DNA of 64,000 nt from Humulus lupulus (lineage: Eukaryota > Streptophyta > Magnoliopsida > Rosales > Cannabaceae). The translations under genes and the position numbers were made by a program. Shown in pieces: positions 11,261 to 21,623 of the stretch (its first letter is position 1; every line of letters starts with the position of its first letter). The notes under the pieces are model-generated. The model worked only from the letters and a program-made list of their open reading frames with translations. It did no database searches and was not told where the DNA came from. The stretch covers positions 73,783,696 through 73,847,695 of the forward strand of contig NC_084801.1 of NCBI RefSeq assembly GCF_963169125.1. The letters run 5' to 3'.

Positions 11261-13919
11261 ACATTGATGCCAGATTTGTGGGGAGGTGAACGGCCCATTG
11301 ACGATGATCTTCTCGCCCAGCTGCTCGAAGGTCAAGAACAACTGGCTGACCGAGTCCACGAGGTTCCCTTCTCACGATCCTCTTCCAGACCTCGTCCTTC
11401 TCCTCCTCAAATGGCTCGTTCCAAATCTGTAGGCAAGAAAAGACCCGAATCTGATGATAGCCCAAACCTTCCTGCCCAGCCTGATTCGCAGGCTAGGGCT
11501 CCCTCGACCAGCGGTCGAGACAATCCTGTCCCTGACCCTAACATCCAAGTTAGAGCTCGCCCTCGGCATTAGAATTTGCCTGATGTCGAGTGGTATATTT
11601 CCCCGACCAGCGTAGTGACCCTTCGGATGGTTGCTAACTATTTCAGGAAGTATCCTCTCATGGGGGTCACCATCAAACTTCCTGCCGCAGACCAAAGGGC
11701 TAACCTTCCAGGAGGTATATACAGCGCCTGGTCTCGGTATCACATAGAGGCGGGGGCTTTCCTCCCTCTACATCCTTTTTATCAGGGGGTGGCGAATTAT
11801 TTCGACGTCGCCCCCTTCCAAATTACACCAAACGGATATAGAATGCTGGCCGCACTCTATATCCTGTATAAACTTAAAAAATGGCCAGAACCTACTCCCC
11901 ACAAGGTCAATTATCTTTTCGACCTTAAATCCAACCCGCACCAATACGAAATGGGTATCTTCCACTTCTGTCACCAGGAGACCAACCGGCATTCCTGAGT
12001 GACACTAAGCACATATCGAACGTGGGGCAGTACAGTAAGGAGTATTTCCTTACACCGGACATAACCAGCAACAACTTGGCCTTCGCTCGAGGAGGTAAGT
12101 ACCGTCTTTGACTGGTCGATACTTTTAATCAAGGAGCTTCCTTTCATTTTTCTGAAACTGCACTTTGTCTTTCAGGCCCATGGTTACGTCCGACCCCAAC
12201 ACCAGACATGGTGTTGAGGTCCAATAAACTAGCCAGGATGACAGACGTAGCAAAAAGCGTCAAGTCCTTGGTTACCGATGAAAACTTGAGGCTGTCTGGC
12301 CTCCTGGCTCCTCGCCATGAAACAAGAGGGTCCGTGGTAGACGATGCCACTGCCGAGGGGGTTCCCGAGCAGCAACCTCCTGCGTATCCTCCTCGAAGGA
12401 GGCCAACGGGGGTTATAATCAGGGAGCCCACGGGAATCCTTCCGCAGAAAGGCCTTCTGCTCCCCAAGGCAAGGGGAAACGAAAGGCCGAAGAACCAGTT
12501 GTGGATCTGGGGGAATCCTCTGATGAGAACGGTAAAATTATTTTGCTTTTAAATAGTTTGCCAATTCCTTGTCATTTGTTTGAAGGGGAGGGCAACTTTA
12601 CATATACTCCAAATCTAGGGCCAGACTTCTTCATGCCAGATAGTGAGTGTGTGACTAATAGGGTCAATAGTATAGCGACCAGTAGTTGTAGCTCGGGTAC
12701 TAACTTTGTGACCTTCTTTTTCGTTTTGATAAAGAGTCTTCATCTGCTTTTATCTTTACCCTTTGCATGTTTTTACTTATGTGCAGATATGGCCACTCCC
12801 AACATCTTCGACTTATACCAGGCTGAGGAGGAAGAGGAAGTTCCTCAGCTTCGAAGAAAGTCATCACGGAGACACACTGGCGAGACGAGCCAGGTACCCG
12901 CAAAAAAGAGTCGAACAGAAGACCCTCCTAGGCACGTGCCTACTGGGAAAACTTCTGCTCATCCTCCGGCCCCTGTTGAGAAGGAGACTCCCCCTACTCC
13001 AATGAACCCTCCTCTGGCCGCGCCCAGAAGGGAGCAAGACAAGCGGGAAGAAACTCTTGGGGCCAAACTCTCGAGCCGTGCCGTACGAGCAGCCAAAGAC
13101 CGTATTGCGCACATCGGGAAAAATGACCGCGTCAAGGATGCAATGGTTGAGGCAGAGAGTATGACGCTCGACCTGATTCTGAACAGGACCCTGAACGAAA
13201 TAGCCAGCGTAAGTACTTCTTTATCTTTTTGGCTTCAGTCTTTTAGTCTTTGCCACAGGTTCTAACTTCTATCCTCTGTCCTCAGGCTTTGCTGTCTGCC
13301 ACCACTGCTCGTACCCGCACCCAAGCCACCATCGAACAGGCTAGGGCAAAGGCTATCGAGAGGCACCAGGAGAAGGCAGCCGAGGAACTTTTGGCTGCAG
13401 AGGCCAGGCACGCAAAGGAGTTGGAGGCGATGGCTCAGCAGAGGGATGACGCGGTGACAAAGTTATCATAGGCTGAAGCTACAAAGGCAGCTATATTAAA
13501 GCAGAGGCAGGATTATCAAGATGCCAACCGAACCCATCTTCGCGAAGTCAAGAGATTGGAAGAGGTGCTTAAGTCCAAGGACGATGCCATCGCTACTCTT
13601 GAGGGCAAGGTGGAGCAGCTGAAGCTCAACAACTCCAAAAAATCTAGAAAGTTATAAGAAGACGATGCTCCCGTGTTTTTACAACTTCTGGAAACACAAT
13701 CAGGGTGCCGACTTCAGCTATCTTTCAGAGGATGTCCGGACTCCTGAGCTGGCTCACTGCACTGCTCAACTGGCTGACGAGGAGGCAAGAGCAAGGATTC
13801 CTGCTTCCCCAAGCCTGGCTGGTGCTGAAGAAGAAGGGGTTGTTGAGCAAGAAGGGGTCGTTGAGGACGCGACCAATCAGAATGCTGATAAAGACCCTCC
13901 TGCTCCCAGTGCCTCTTGA
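11261..13919 (+). pseudogene. Antisense four-exon gene of element D (gypsy-transposon-associated domain plus coiled coil)
   Basis: Predicted exons are 11,261-12,094 (ATG 11,267), 12,176-12,531, 12,787-13,208 and 13,286-13,919, all with GT-AG borders. Exon 1 holds a domain with AGAFLPLHPFYQGVANYF and APFQITPNGYRMLAALYIL, which I recognise as like the Pfam family 'putative gypsy type transposon' (Transposase_28). Exon 2 ends in an acidic DLGESSDEN motif. Exon 3 is basic (KSSRRHTGE, VPAKKSRTE) and looks nuclear-targeted. Exon 4 is a long coiled coil followed by CFYNFWKHNQGADFSYL. Function is unknown. Lesions are TAG at 11,570-11,572, a 1-nt indel near 11,990, a frameshift in exon 2, TAG at 13,469-13,471 and a frameshift near 13,655. 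It runs opposite to gag-pol and lies between integrase and 3' LTR, as in B and C. Confidence 0.7.
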
Positions 13920-14612
13920 GCTTTTTTATTATTTTCTCTATCTTTTGATTACACGACCCACGGGTCGTGATGTAAAGACAATATTTTTATTTTAAACTTT
14001 GCTGCACGGGCAGTAAACCTTTTCTTTTATTTGAACAGTTACATCCAAGCAGTGATGCTTGCGGTGTAAAAGATTGCATCATGATGCTATAATATTTTTA
14101 TTTATTATAACACTTGTCCGTATGACCGAACTTAGCATAGTACTTTGGCTTGATTTGACAAAATATAAATTTTGAAAAATACTCTAAGTACCTTAGCATG
14201 CTTTCACTCATTTTGTTCATGTGTTTACATACCTCATGGTACGCTTTGCTATCGATGTGCCTTATATGCCCCCCAAGTGATCGAGGAGCTTTAGGTCCTT
14301 GGTCAATTTCCTTGACCACGACCTGTTCGAACATTTCTGCTCGGGTGAAAAAGTAATACTTGTAATACAGCAAAACAACACACGTAATGAACAAATACTT
14401 GTAAATATAAATTCACAAAGGTTGGCAAGAATGACTGGCTGCGCAGAGTCCCTTATAATCTCGTATTAAAAATGGACTAAACATGTCTTTACGAGCGATT
14501 CTGAAATAGAATCTTACATATACGACCGATTAGCCATACAGCGTGGCTAACCCTCTTTGCTAAACTTGTAAAAAGAAAAATTAATACAAGCCAGTCCTTT
14601 AAAAAGGACTGT
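13920..14612. other. Element D spacer between convergent gene ends
   Basis: Non-coding, AT-rich spacer between the end of the plus-strand antisense gene (stop at 13,917-13,919) and the end of the minus-strand integrase (14,613). It contains the same landmarks as element C's spacer at 34,599-35,249: a CACGACCCACGGGTCGTGA-like inverted repeat near 13,951, TGCACGGGCAG, and a CCTTATATGCCCCCCAAGTG block. It presumably carries the 3' ends of both transcripts, but I cannot assign poly(A) signals. It has no long tandem array, unlike elements A and B. Confidence 0.55.
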
Positions 14613-17600
14613 TCACTGATAATACTTGCGCAGGTGTTCTCCATTCCAATAACGTGGAACGAGATCTCCGTTTAAGCGTGCAAGTTTGTAGGTGCCCGGA
14701 TGAAGGACTTCTTCAATCTGGTAAGGTCCTTCCCAATTAGGTCCGAGCACTCCAGCAGTAGGGTCGCGGGTATTTAAGAAAACTCGTCGTAGCACCAAGT
14801 CTCCGACGTTGAATTTTCTTTCTTTAACTTTGGAGTTAAAGTACCGGGCGAATTTTTGTTGGTATGCAGCAACTCGGAGTTGGGCCTTCTCCCGTATCTC
14901 GTCAATCGAGTCTAGGGATTCCATCATCAGTTGGCTGTTCTGGTCTTGGTCGTATGTTAGGCGTCGATGTGAGGGGGGATCTAGTTCGACAGGTAACATT
15001 GCCTCATATCCATAGGCTAAGGAAAATGGGGTATGTCCTGTCGCTATTCGGTGAGACGTTCTATATGACCAAAGGACTTCAGGCAGTTGCTCTAGCCACG
15101 CTCCCTTAGCTTCTTCAAGCCTCTTCTTCAGGGTATCTTTAAGAGTTTTATTTACGGCTTCGACCTGGCCATTCGCCTGGGGTTGTGCAACTGAAGAAAA
15201 GCTTTTAATGACTCCATGTCTTTCGCGAAAATCGGTGAATAAATCGCTGTCAAATTGGGTTCCATTGTTTGAAACTATCTTTCTAGGCAAACCATACCGA
15301 CAGATAATGTTCTTGATAACAGAGTCAAGGTCTTTCTTGGTCGTGATGGTAGTGAGTGGTTCAGCTTCAGCCCATTTGGTGAAGTAATCGACTGCTACGA
15401 CTGCGTACTTTACTCCACCTTTCCCTGTAGGTAGGGATCCAATCAAATCTATCCCCCATACTGCAAAGGGCCACGGACTTTGCATCTGTTTTAATTCGTT
15501 TGGAGCTGCTCGTGGAATCTTGGAGAATCTTTGACATTTATCGCATCTTCGTACAAACTCCATCGAATCCTCATTCATAGTTGGCCAGAAGTAGCCTTGC
15601 CTTAGAATCTTCTTTGCCAAAATCTGCCCCCCAGCATGATCCCCACAGAAGCCTTCATGCACCTCTTTCATGAGTTCCTTAGCTTTTTCTGGTGTAACAC
15701 ATCTGAGTAGCGGCAAGGAATATCCTCTTCGGTACATAACTCCATCGACCAGTATGTACCTAGCAGCTCGCCTTTGTAGGGTTCTGGCTTTGTTTCTATC
15801 TGCTGGTAGCATACCGTTTGTCAGATACTCCAAATAAGGGGCCATCCATGTATCCTCCATTCGAATCTCCATACTGGATTCGACCGCTTGTATGCTTGGC
15901 TTACTCAGTCTTTCCACTGGCACAATGTTCAAAGTGTCAGCATCCTTCGCGCTCGCGAGTTTGGCTAAGGCATCTGCGTTTGAATTCTGATCCCGCGGAA
16001 TTTGCTGAAGGGTGTACTCCATAAATTGGGCTAGCAAGTCTTTTGTTTTATTCAAGTAGGCCACCATTTTTAAGCCTCGTGCTTGGTATTCTCCTAGAAC
16101 TTGATTCACCACTAGCTGTGAATCATTGTAGATATCAAGCGTCTTTATGCTCATATCTTTCGCCATTCTCAACCCAGCGAGGAGTGCTTCGTATTCCGCT
16201 TCATTATTTGACGCGGTAAAGTCGAACCTGATGGTGTAGTGAAATTGATGCCCTTCTGGCGTTATCAATATCACTCCCGCTCCCGCGTGGGATTCGTTGG
16301 ATGATCCATCCGTGAATAACTTCCACGAAGGAGCTTTGTCTTGAGGCTCAGGCGCTTTAGACTGTTCGCACTATTCGCTGTCTGTGAGTTTAGTGAATTC
16401 TGCAATAAGGTCGGCCAAGACTTGTCCCTTGACTGCTCCTCGCGGTGAATAAGTTATGTCGAACTGCCCTAATTCGACTGCCCATTTTAATAATCGCCCA
16501 GCCGCCTCTGGTTTTTGGAGGACTTGCCGAAGGGGCTGGTCAGTTAGAACTGTAATAGGATGGGCTTGAAAGTAGGGGCGTAGCTTCCTAGAGGCTAGGA
16601 TTAAGCAATATGCTAACCTCTCGATTGGTGGATATCTCAATTCTACCCCGATCAGTCTCTTGCTGACATAATAGACTGCTTTTTGTACGCCTTCTTCCTC
16701 CCGTACTAGTACCGCACTAGCAGCAACTTCAGTAATCGCCAGGTAAATAAACAAAGTTTCTCCTTCGATTGGCTTTGATAAGATGGGAGGTTGTGTCATA
16801 TGGGCTTTCAAGGCTGGGAACGCTTGCTCGCAGTCTATTGTCCATTCAAATTTCTTGTTTCCGCTAAGTAGATTGAAAAAAGGGACGCACTTGTCTGTTG
16901 ATTTTGAAATAAATCTACTTAGGGCTGCAATACTCCCGGTTAAGCTTTGTACATCTTTGATCCTTTCTAGCGACTTCATGTCGATCAGGGCTTTTATCTT
17001 GTCGGGGTTGGCCTCGATTCCTCTTGAATTTACAATAAACCCCAAAAACTTCCCTGATCCAACTCCGAAGGAACATTTGAGGGGATTTAACTTCATTTGG
17101 TATTTTTTCAATACATCAAAGCACTTTTGTAAATCCCTCACATGTCCTTCTGCCTTCTTAGACTTTACCAGCATGTCGTCCACGTATACCTCCATGTTTA
17201 CTCCGATCAGCTCCTTAAACATGTGGTTGACTAGCCGTTGGTAAGTCACACCTGCGTTTTTCAGTCCGAAGGGCATTACTCTGTAACAGTATAAGTCCGT
17301 ATCAGTCTGAAAGCTGGTGTGATCCTCGTCAGGGGGGTGCATGCTAATCTGGTTGTAGCCCGAATATGCATCCATGAATGAGAGGATCTCGTGCCCTGCA
17401 GTGGCATCGACCAATTGGTCAATTCTTGGGAGTGGGAAACAATCTTTTGGGCAGGCTTTATTGAGGTCTGTAAAATCCACACAGGTCCGCCACTTGCCGT
17501 TAGGCTTGGGAACCAGCACTGGATTGGAGACCCACGATGGATAAAATGCCACCCTGATGAACCCATTCTCCTTTTACCTTTCAACTTCCTCTTTTAAGGC

Positions 17601-18767
17601 TCTTGATCTATCCTTATCGAGCAGCCTTCTCTTTTGTTGCACGGGTGAAAAGGTCTTGTCTATATTCAGGACATGGCTGATAACTGCAGGATCTATCCCA
17701 GCCATGTCTTTATGCGACCAGGCGAAAACCTCCTGGTTCTTTCGCAAAAATTCCATTAGTGCGTGCTTCGTGGTAGGCTCTAAGTTTTTCCCAACCTTTA
17801 CGACTCTGGTCGGGTGTTCTTTGTCGATTTGGACCTCCTCCAGGTCCTCGACGGGTCCAACGTTTTCTTCAAAATCCCCAAAGCGAGGATCTAAGTCTCT
17901 ATCCTCACTTTGGGCAACACCCTATTTGGTGACTTCATCACCGGATTGGGCTTGTGTATCAACTGCCATTTGCAACCTATTTGAGGTAGTGCTCTTCGAT
18001 GTTCCATTCTTCGCCTTTGTGATTGAGGCGTTGTAGCACTCCCTGGCTTCCCTCTGGTTTTCCAACACGCGTCCTACCCCTGCGTCTGTTGGGAACTTCA
18101 TGGCCAAGTGCCACATAGAGATGAAGGCCCGTAGATCAACCAGTATAGGCCTTCCAATAACGGCATTGTACGCCGAGGGACAATCGACCACTACAAAAGT
18201 GGCCAGTAATGTCCTTGTTGCAGGCGTTGTACCCGTCGTTACTGGTAGTTTGATTAATCCGGCTGGGGCGAGTCCTTCTCCAGAGAAGCCGTATATCATT
18301 TGGTTGCAGGGCTCCAAGTCCTTAACGGACAATTTCATGCGTTCCAGTGTTGATTTATACAGGATATTCACTGAACTTCCTATATCGACCAGTACTCTCT
18401 TCACCATCATGTTGGCCATCTGGATGTCCACGACCAGCGTATCGAAATGTGGGAACCGGACGTGTTGGGCATCGCCATCAGAGAAGGTTATCTCACCTTC
18501 CTCTGACCGAGCCTTTTTCGGTGCATGGTCCTCCACAGTCATCATCTCGATGTCCTGGTCGTGGCGCAGAGTCCAAGCATATCGTTCCCTGGCCTTTCTG
18601 CTATTTCTCGCGAGGTGCGGGCCTCCACAGATGGTTAAGAGTGTGCTAGTCACGAGGGCAGGCTGTAAGGGTGGCGAGCGTTGGCGCGCGGGCGCCTGCT
18701 CGTTGCTACCCGGAGTTTCTCGTTGGGAATTTCCCGAGGCCCTTATTAAACAAAGATACCTCACCAT
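14613..18767 (-). pseudogene. Element D pol: protease, RT, dual RNase H, integrase
   Basis: One reading frame of 1,385 codons is broken only by TAG 17,922-17,924, TAA 17,574-17,576 and TAG 16,371-16,373. The protease has VLVDIGSSVNIL, with its catalytic Asp at 18,384-18,386. RT has the intact YVDDML box near 17,175-17,190. The first RNase H-like region ends near 16,390. The second starts with KLFTDGSSNESHAGAG near 16,290-16,330 and includes EYEALLAGLR and NADALAKLAS. The integrase zinc finger is HEGFCGDH...CDKCQRF. Its core has WGIDLIG and GQVEAVNKTL, but the second catalytic Asp is Asn (SNNGTQF, codon 15,267-15,269). The tail ends LRKYYQ without a chromodomain. The first residues lie in the gag-protease linker, after which the element is cut. 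Confidence 0.9.
18735..18765. other. Head-to-head junction of elements D and C
   Basis: Left of about 18,748 the minus strand reads the gag-protease linker of element D (ASGNSQRETPGSNEQ). Right of it the plus strand reads element C from YLTMKFPMDLGVG, which corresponds to HLAMKFPTDAGVG about 640 bp further inside D. So D and C, oppositely oriented copies of one family, are joined within roughly 20 bp at non-homologous positions, with no LTR, PBS or gag between them. I see no target duplication or filler at the joint. A deletion with an inversion, or illegitimate recombination between two nearby elements, would give this structure. Confidence 0.8.
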
Positions 18768-20809
18768 GAAATTCCCAATGGACCTAGGGGTAGGATGCGT
18801 GTTGGGAGACCAAAGGGAAGCGAGGGAATGCTACAACGCCTCAATCACCAAGGCAAAGAAGGGTGTATCGAGAGATGCCACCGGGAAGGAGTTGCAAATG
18901 GTAACTGATGTTCAAGCCCGCTCAGGTGATAATCTCACCAAATAGGGCGTTTCCCAAAGTGAGGATAGAGACTTGGATCCTCGCTTTGGGGATTTTGAAG
19001 AAGAAGTAGTCCCCATCGAGGACCTTGAAGAGGTCCAACTCGATGAGGAAAATCCAACCAGAGTTGTGAAAGTCAGTAAAAACTTAGGGACAACAACAAA
19101 ACAAGCACTGGTGGAGTTCTTAAGAAGGAACCAGGATGTCTTTGTCTGGTCACATAAAGACATGGTCGGGATAGATCCTGCAATCATCAGCCATGTCCTG
19201 AACATTGACAAGAGCTTTCCACCTGTGCAATAGAAAAGAAGGCTGCTCGACAAAGACAGATCAAAGGCTTTGAAAGAGGAAGTCAAGAGAAGCTGAAGGA
19301 GAAGGGGTTCATCAAGGTGGCATTTTATCCATCGTGGGTCTCTAATGCCGTACTCGTGCCTAGGCCGAATGGCAAGTGGCGTACGTGCATGGATTTTACA
19401 GACCTCAATAAAGCCTGCCCCAAAGACTGTTTCCCACTCCCGAGGATCGACCAGCTGGTCGATGCTACTGCAGGACACGAGATCCTCTTATTCATGGATG
19501 CATACTCTGGGTATAATCAGATCAGTATGCATCCCCCTGATGAGGATCACACTATCTTTCGAACTGATACAGGGCTCTACTGTTACAAAGTAATGCCCTT
19601 TGGTTTGAAAAACGCTGGTGCGACTTACCAGACACTCGTCAACCACATGTTTAAGGATCTGATTAGTGCAAACATGGAGGTTTACATCGACGACATGGTG
19701 GTTAAGTTAAAGAAAGCACAAGGACATGTAAGGGATTTGCAGGAATGCTTCAACATCCTGAATAAATATAGGATGAAGCTAAATCCCCTTAAATGCTCCT
19801 TCGGAGTTGGATCAGGGAAGTTCTTGGGATTCATTGTTAACTTAAGAGGAATTGAAGCTAATCCCGAGAAGATAAAAGCCCTGATTGAGATGAAGTTGCC
19901 AGTGAAAATTAAGGATGTCCAAAGCCTGACCAGGAGAATTGCTGCTCTAAGTAGATTTATTTCAAAATCAACGGACAAGTGCATCCCATTTTTAAATCTA
20001 CTCAGAGGCAATAAGAAATTTGAATGGACAGATGAATGCGAATAGGCCTTTCAAGCACTGAAAATGCATATGGTGCAGCCGCCCATCCTGTCAAAGCCGG
20101 TCGATAAAGAGACTTTGTTCATCTACCTGGCCATCACAGATTACGCTGCTAGTGTTGTTCTAGTAAGAGAAGAAGAAGGTGTACAGAAGGCTGTCTATTA
20201 CGTAAGCAAAAGGCTGATTGGAGAAGAATTGAGATATCCCCCCATCGAAAGGTTATCCGACTGCTTAGTATTGGCCTCTAGGAAGCTGCGGCCTTACTTC
20301 CAAGCTCATCTAATTACGGTATTGACCGACCAGCCTCTTCGGCAAGTTCTGCAAAAGCCAGAGGCTGCCGGAAGATTACTAAAGTGGACAGTTGAACTTG
20401 GGCAGCTCGACATATCTTACCTACCTCGAGCAACAATAAAAGGACAAGCCTTAGCTGACTTCATCGCCGAATTCACAGAACCCGCAGATGGCGAGCAGAT
20501 TGAGGAGCCCAGTGAGCCTAAATTTCAAATCCAAGCACCCTCATGGAAATTATTCACAGACGGTTCATCCAACGAATCCCACGCAGGAGCAGGAGTGATA
20601 TTGATGACGCCGGAAGGGCATCGATTTCACTGTTCAATTAGATTTCACTTCACTGCTTCTAACAATGAGGCTAAATATGAAGCATTACTAGCAGGACTGC
20701 GATTAGCCAAGGATATGAAAATAAAAGCGCTTGATTTATATAGTGATTCTCAGCTGGTGGTGAATCAAATCTTGGGAGAGTACGAGGCGTGAGGTTGGAA
20801 GATGGTCGT
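18749..20809 (+). pseudogene. Element C pol, first part: end of protease, RT, first RNase H, start of second
   Basis: The frame starts at the protease C-terminus (MKFPMDLGVG), meets TAG at 18,943-18,945 and TAG at 19,231-19,233, shifts near 19,285, then stays open from 19,317 except for TAG 20,043-20,045 and TGA 20,790-20,792. RT motifs are VLVPRPNGKWRTC, DLNKACPKDC, FMDAYSGYNQ and the catalytic box YIDDMV (Val to Ile, near 19,683). The second RNase H begins KLFTDGSSNESHAGAG near 20,550 and includes LYSDSQLVVNQ near 20,740. The coding sequence is cut after ATGGTCG at 20,808 by element B, and resumes in the same frame at 33,147. Confidence 0.9.
20805..20809. repeat. Target-site duplication of element B (left copy; right copy 33,147-33,151)
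   Basis: The five bases before the 5' LTR are GTCGT and the five after the 3' LTR are GTCGC, one transition apart. Removing element B and one copy restores an uninterrupted reading frame in element C across the RNase H region (KMV followed by AHLKKTRDLLAQF), which confirms both boundaries independently. Confidence 0.9.
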
Positions 20810-21567
20810 TGTACGCCCTGATTTTCCAACGGGCTATTAGCGAGCTGAGATACGGCCTAAATTATATGAGCCACGTGGATCCCCCATGACCAGAGCTATT
20901 GTCATCAGGTCCTACCTCATTAGCTCGGGGTATCCAAAGGTTCGCCAAGATTACTTAAGGACTGAGTCTGGACTCTGAAGGCCACAGGTCGAGGGAATCA
21001 TTCAGCTCGTGGTACAAGCTAGAGTTGGAGGATGTGACCTCTTATAGAGTCAACCACGCCAGGTAAACGTACATATATCAGACATCATGTGTCTGATATA
21101 TCCCTGACTTCTCGGACACGCAGCATGAACGTGCGTATTCAGACACCCACGACTGGGTTGGGCCGTGCGGCCCATTATCCCCCTTACCTATTGATTAGAC
21201 CACACTTCATGTGTCAGGTTTTAGGAATTAATCATGAATGTCACAGAAGTGACATAATAGGTAAGAAGGTCACGGGATGACCTTCTTACATACTCCCAGG
21301 TTCCCTCTCCTATAAATATGGAGACCCTGGGAGTTACAAAGGGTTGGATTCTATTGTGTAAGGAAATACCCTGTAAAAGAATACCAAGCATATAACAATA
21401 ATATTGGCTGGTGGAGTAGAAGGATTTTAACCTTTGAACCACCTAAAAAACGTAATTATGTCACCAGTCCATTTACAAAGATCATTCATCTATTTCGGTT
21501 CATAGTTAAGCACTAATCCCTTCCTCTTATTTTCTTAATTACCTGTTGGCGAAGAATCGCGTCAACA
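20810..21567 (+). repeat. 5' LTR of element B
   Basis: 758 bp from TGTACGCCCTG to GCGTCAACA, matching 32,389-33,146 base for base in length. A TATA box (CTATAAATATGG) is at about 21,310-21,321, so U3 is about 520 bp. Two perfect 12-bp hairpins lie upstream of it. The LTR should drive gag-pol; it now sits inside element C. Confidence 0.95.
21073..21289. promoter_or_regulatory. Two perfect 12-bp hairpins in U3 of the element B LTR
   Basis: Hairpin 1: ATATATCAGACA (21,073-21,084), 5-nt loop, TGTCTGATATAT (21,090-21,101). Hairpin 2: GTAAGAAGGTCA (21,261-21,272), 5-nt loop CGGGA, TGACCTTCTTAC (21,278-21,289), ending about 20 bp before the TATA box. Both arms are unmutated in both LTRs (3' LTR copies at about 32,652-32,680 and 32,840-32,868), although the surrounding LTR differs at about 4% of sites. 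They may be binding sites for dimeric transcription factors or structured RNA; function is inferred. Confidence 0.6.
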
Positions 21568-21590
21568 GTTTTGGTGCTTTCATTGAGAGC
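21568..21590 (+). promoter_or_regulatory. Primer-binding site region of element B
   Basis: Directly after the 5' LTR end (GTCAACA) the sequence is GTTTTGGTGCTTTCATTGAG. The TGG at 21,572 can pair with a tRNA 3' CCA, as PBS sites do, four bases from the LTR. I could not assign the tRNA. The 3' LTR is followed by element C sequence instead, as expected. Confidence 0.6.
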
Positions 21591-21623
21591 TAGTTAGATT
21601 GGTGCTATTACAAACATCCAACT

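Larger units (their letters stand above)
9856..18748 (-). mobile_element. Element D: 5'-truncated Tat-type Ty3/gypsy retrotransposon
   Basis: Read on the minus strand, the order is protease, RT, dual RNase H, integrase (stop at 14,613), spacer, an opposite-strand spliced gene (11,261-13,919), a polypurine tract (AACTTGGGGGGCAAA, about 10,451-10,466) and a 595-bp 3' LTR starting TGTTATCC and ending GTCAACA. Gag, leader and 5' LTR are missing: the element stops near 18,748, where the similar but oppositely oriented element C begins. Pol is unusually well preserved, with three nonsense codons and no frameshift. Confidence 0.9.

Noticed and set aside
13951..13970. Rho-independent-type terminator hairpin (CACGACCCACGGGTCGTG)
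   Set aside because: The inverted repeat is real and shared with element C, but this is plant nuclear DNA, where such terminators do not apply.
18100..18748. Long plus-strand open frame running into element C across the junction
   Set aside because: Left of about 18,748 it is only the reverse complement of element D's protease; genuine coding in this frame starts at the junction.
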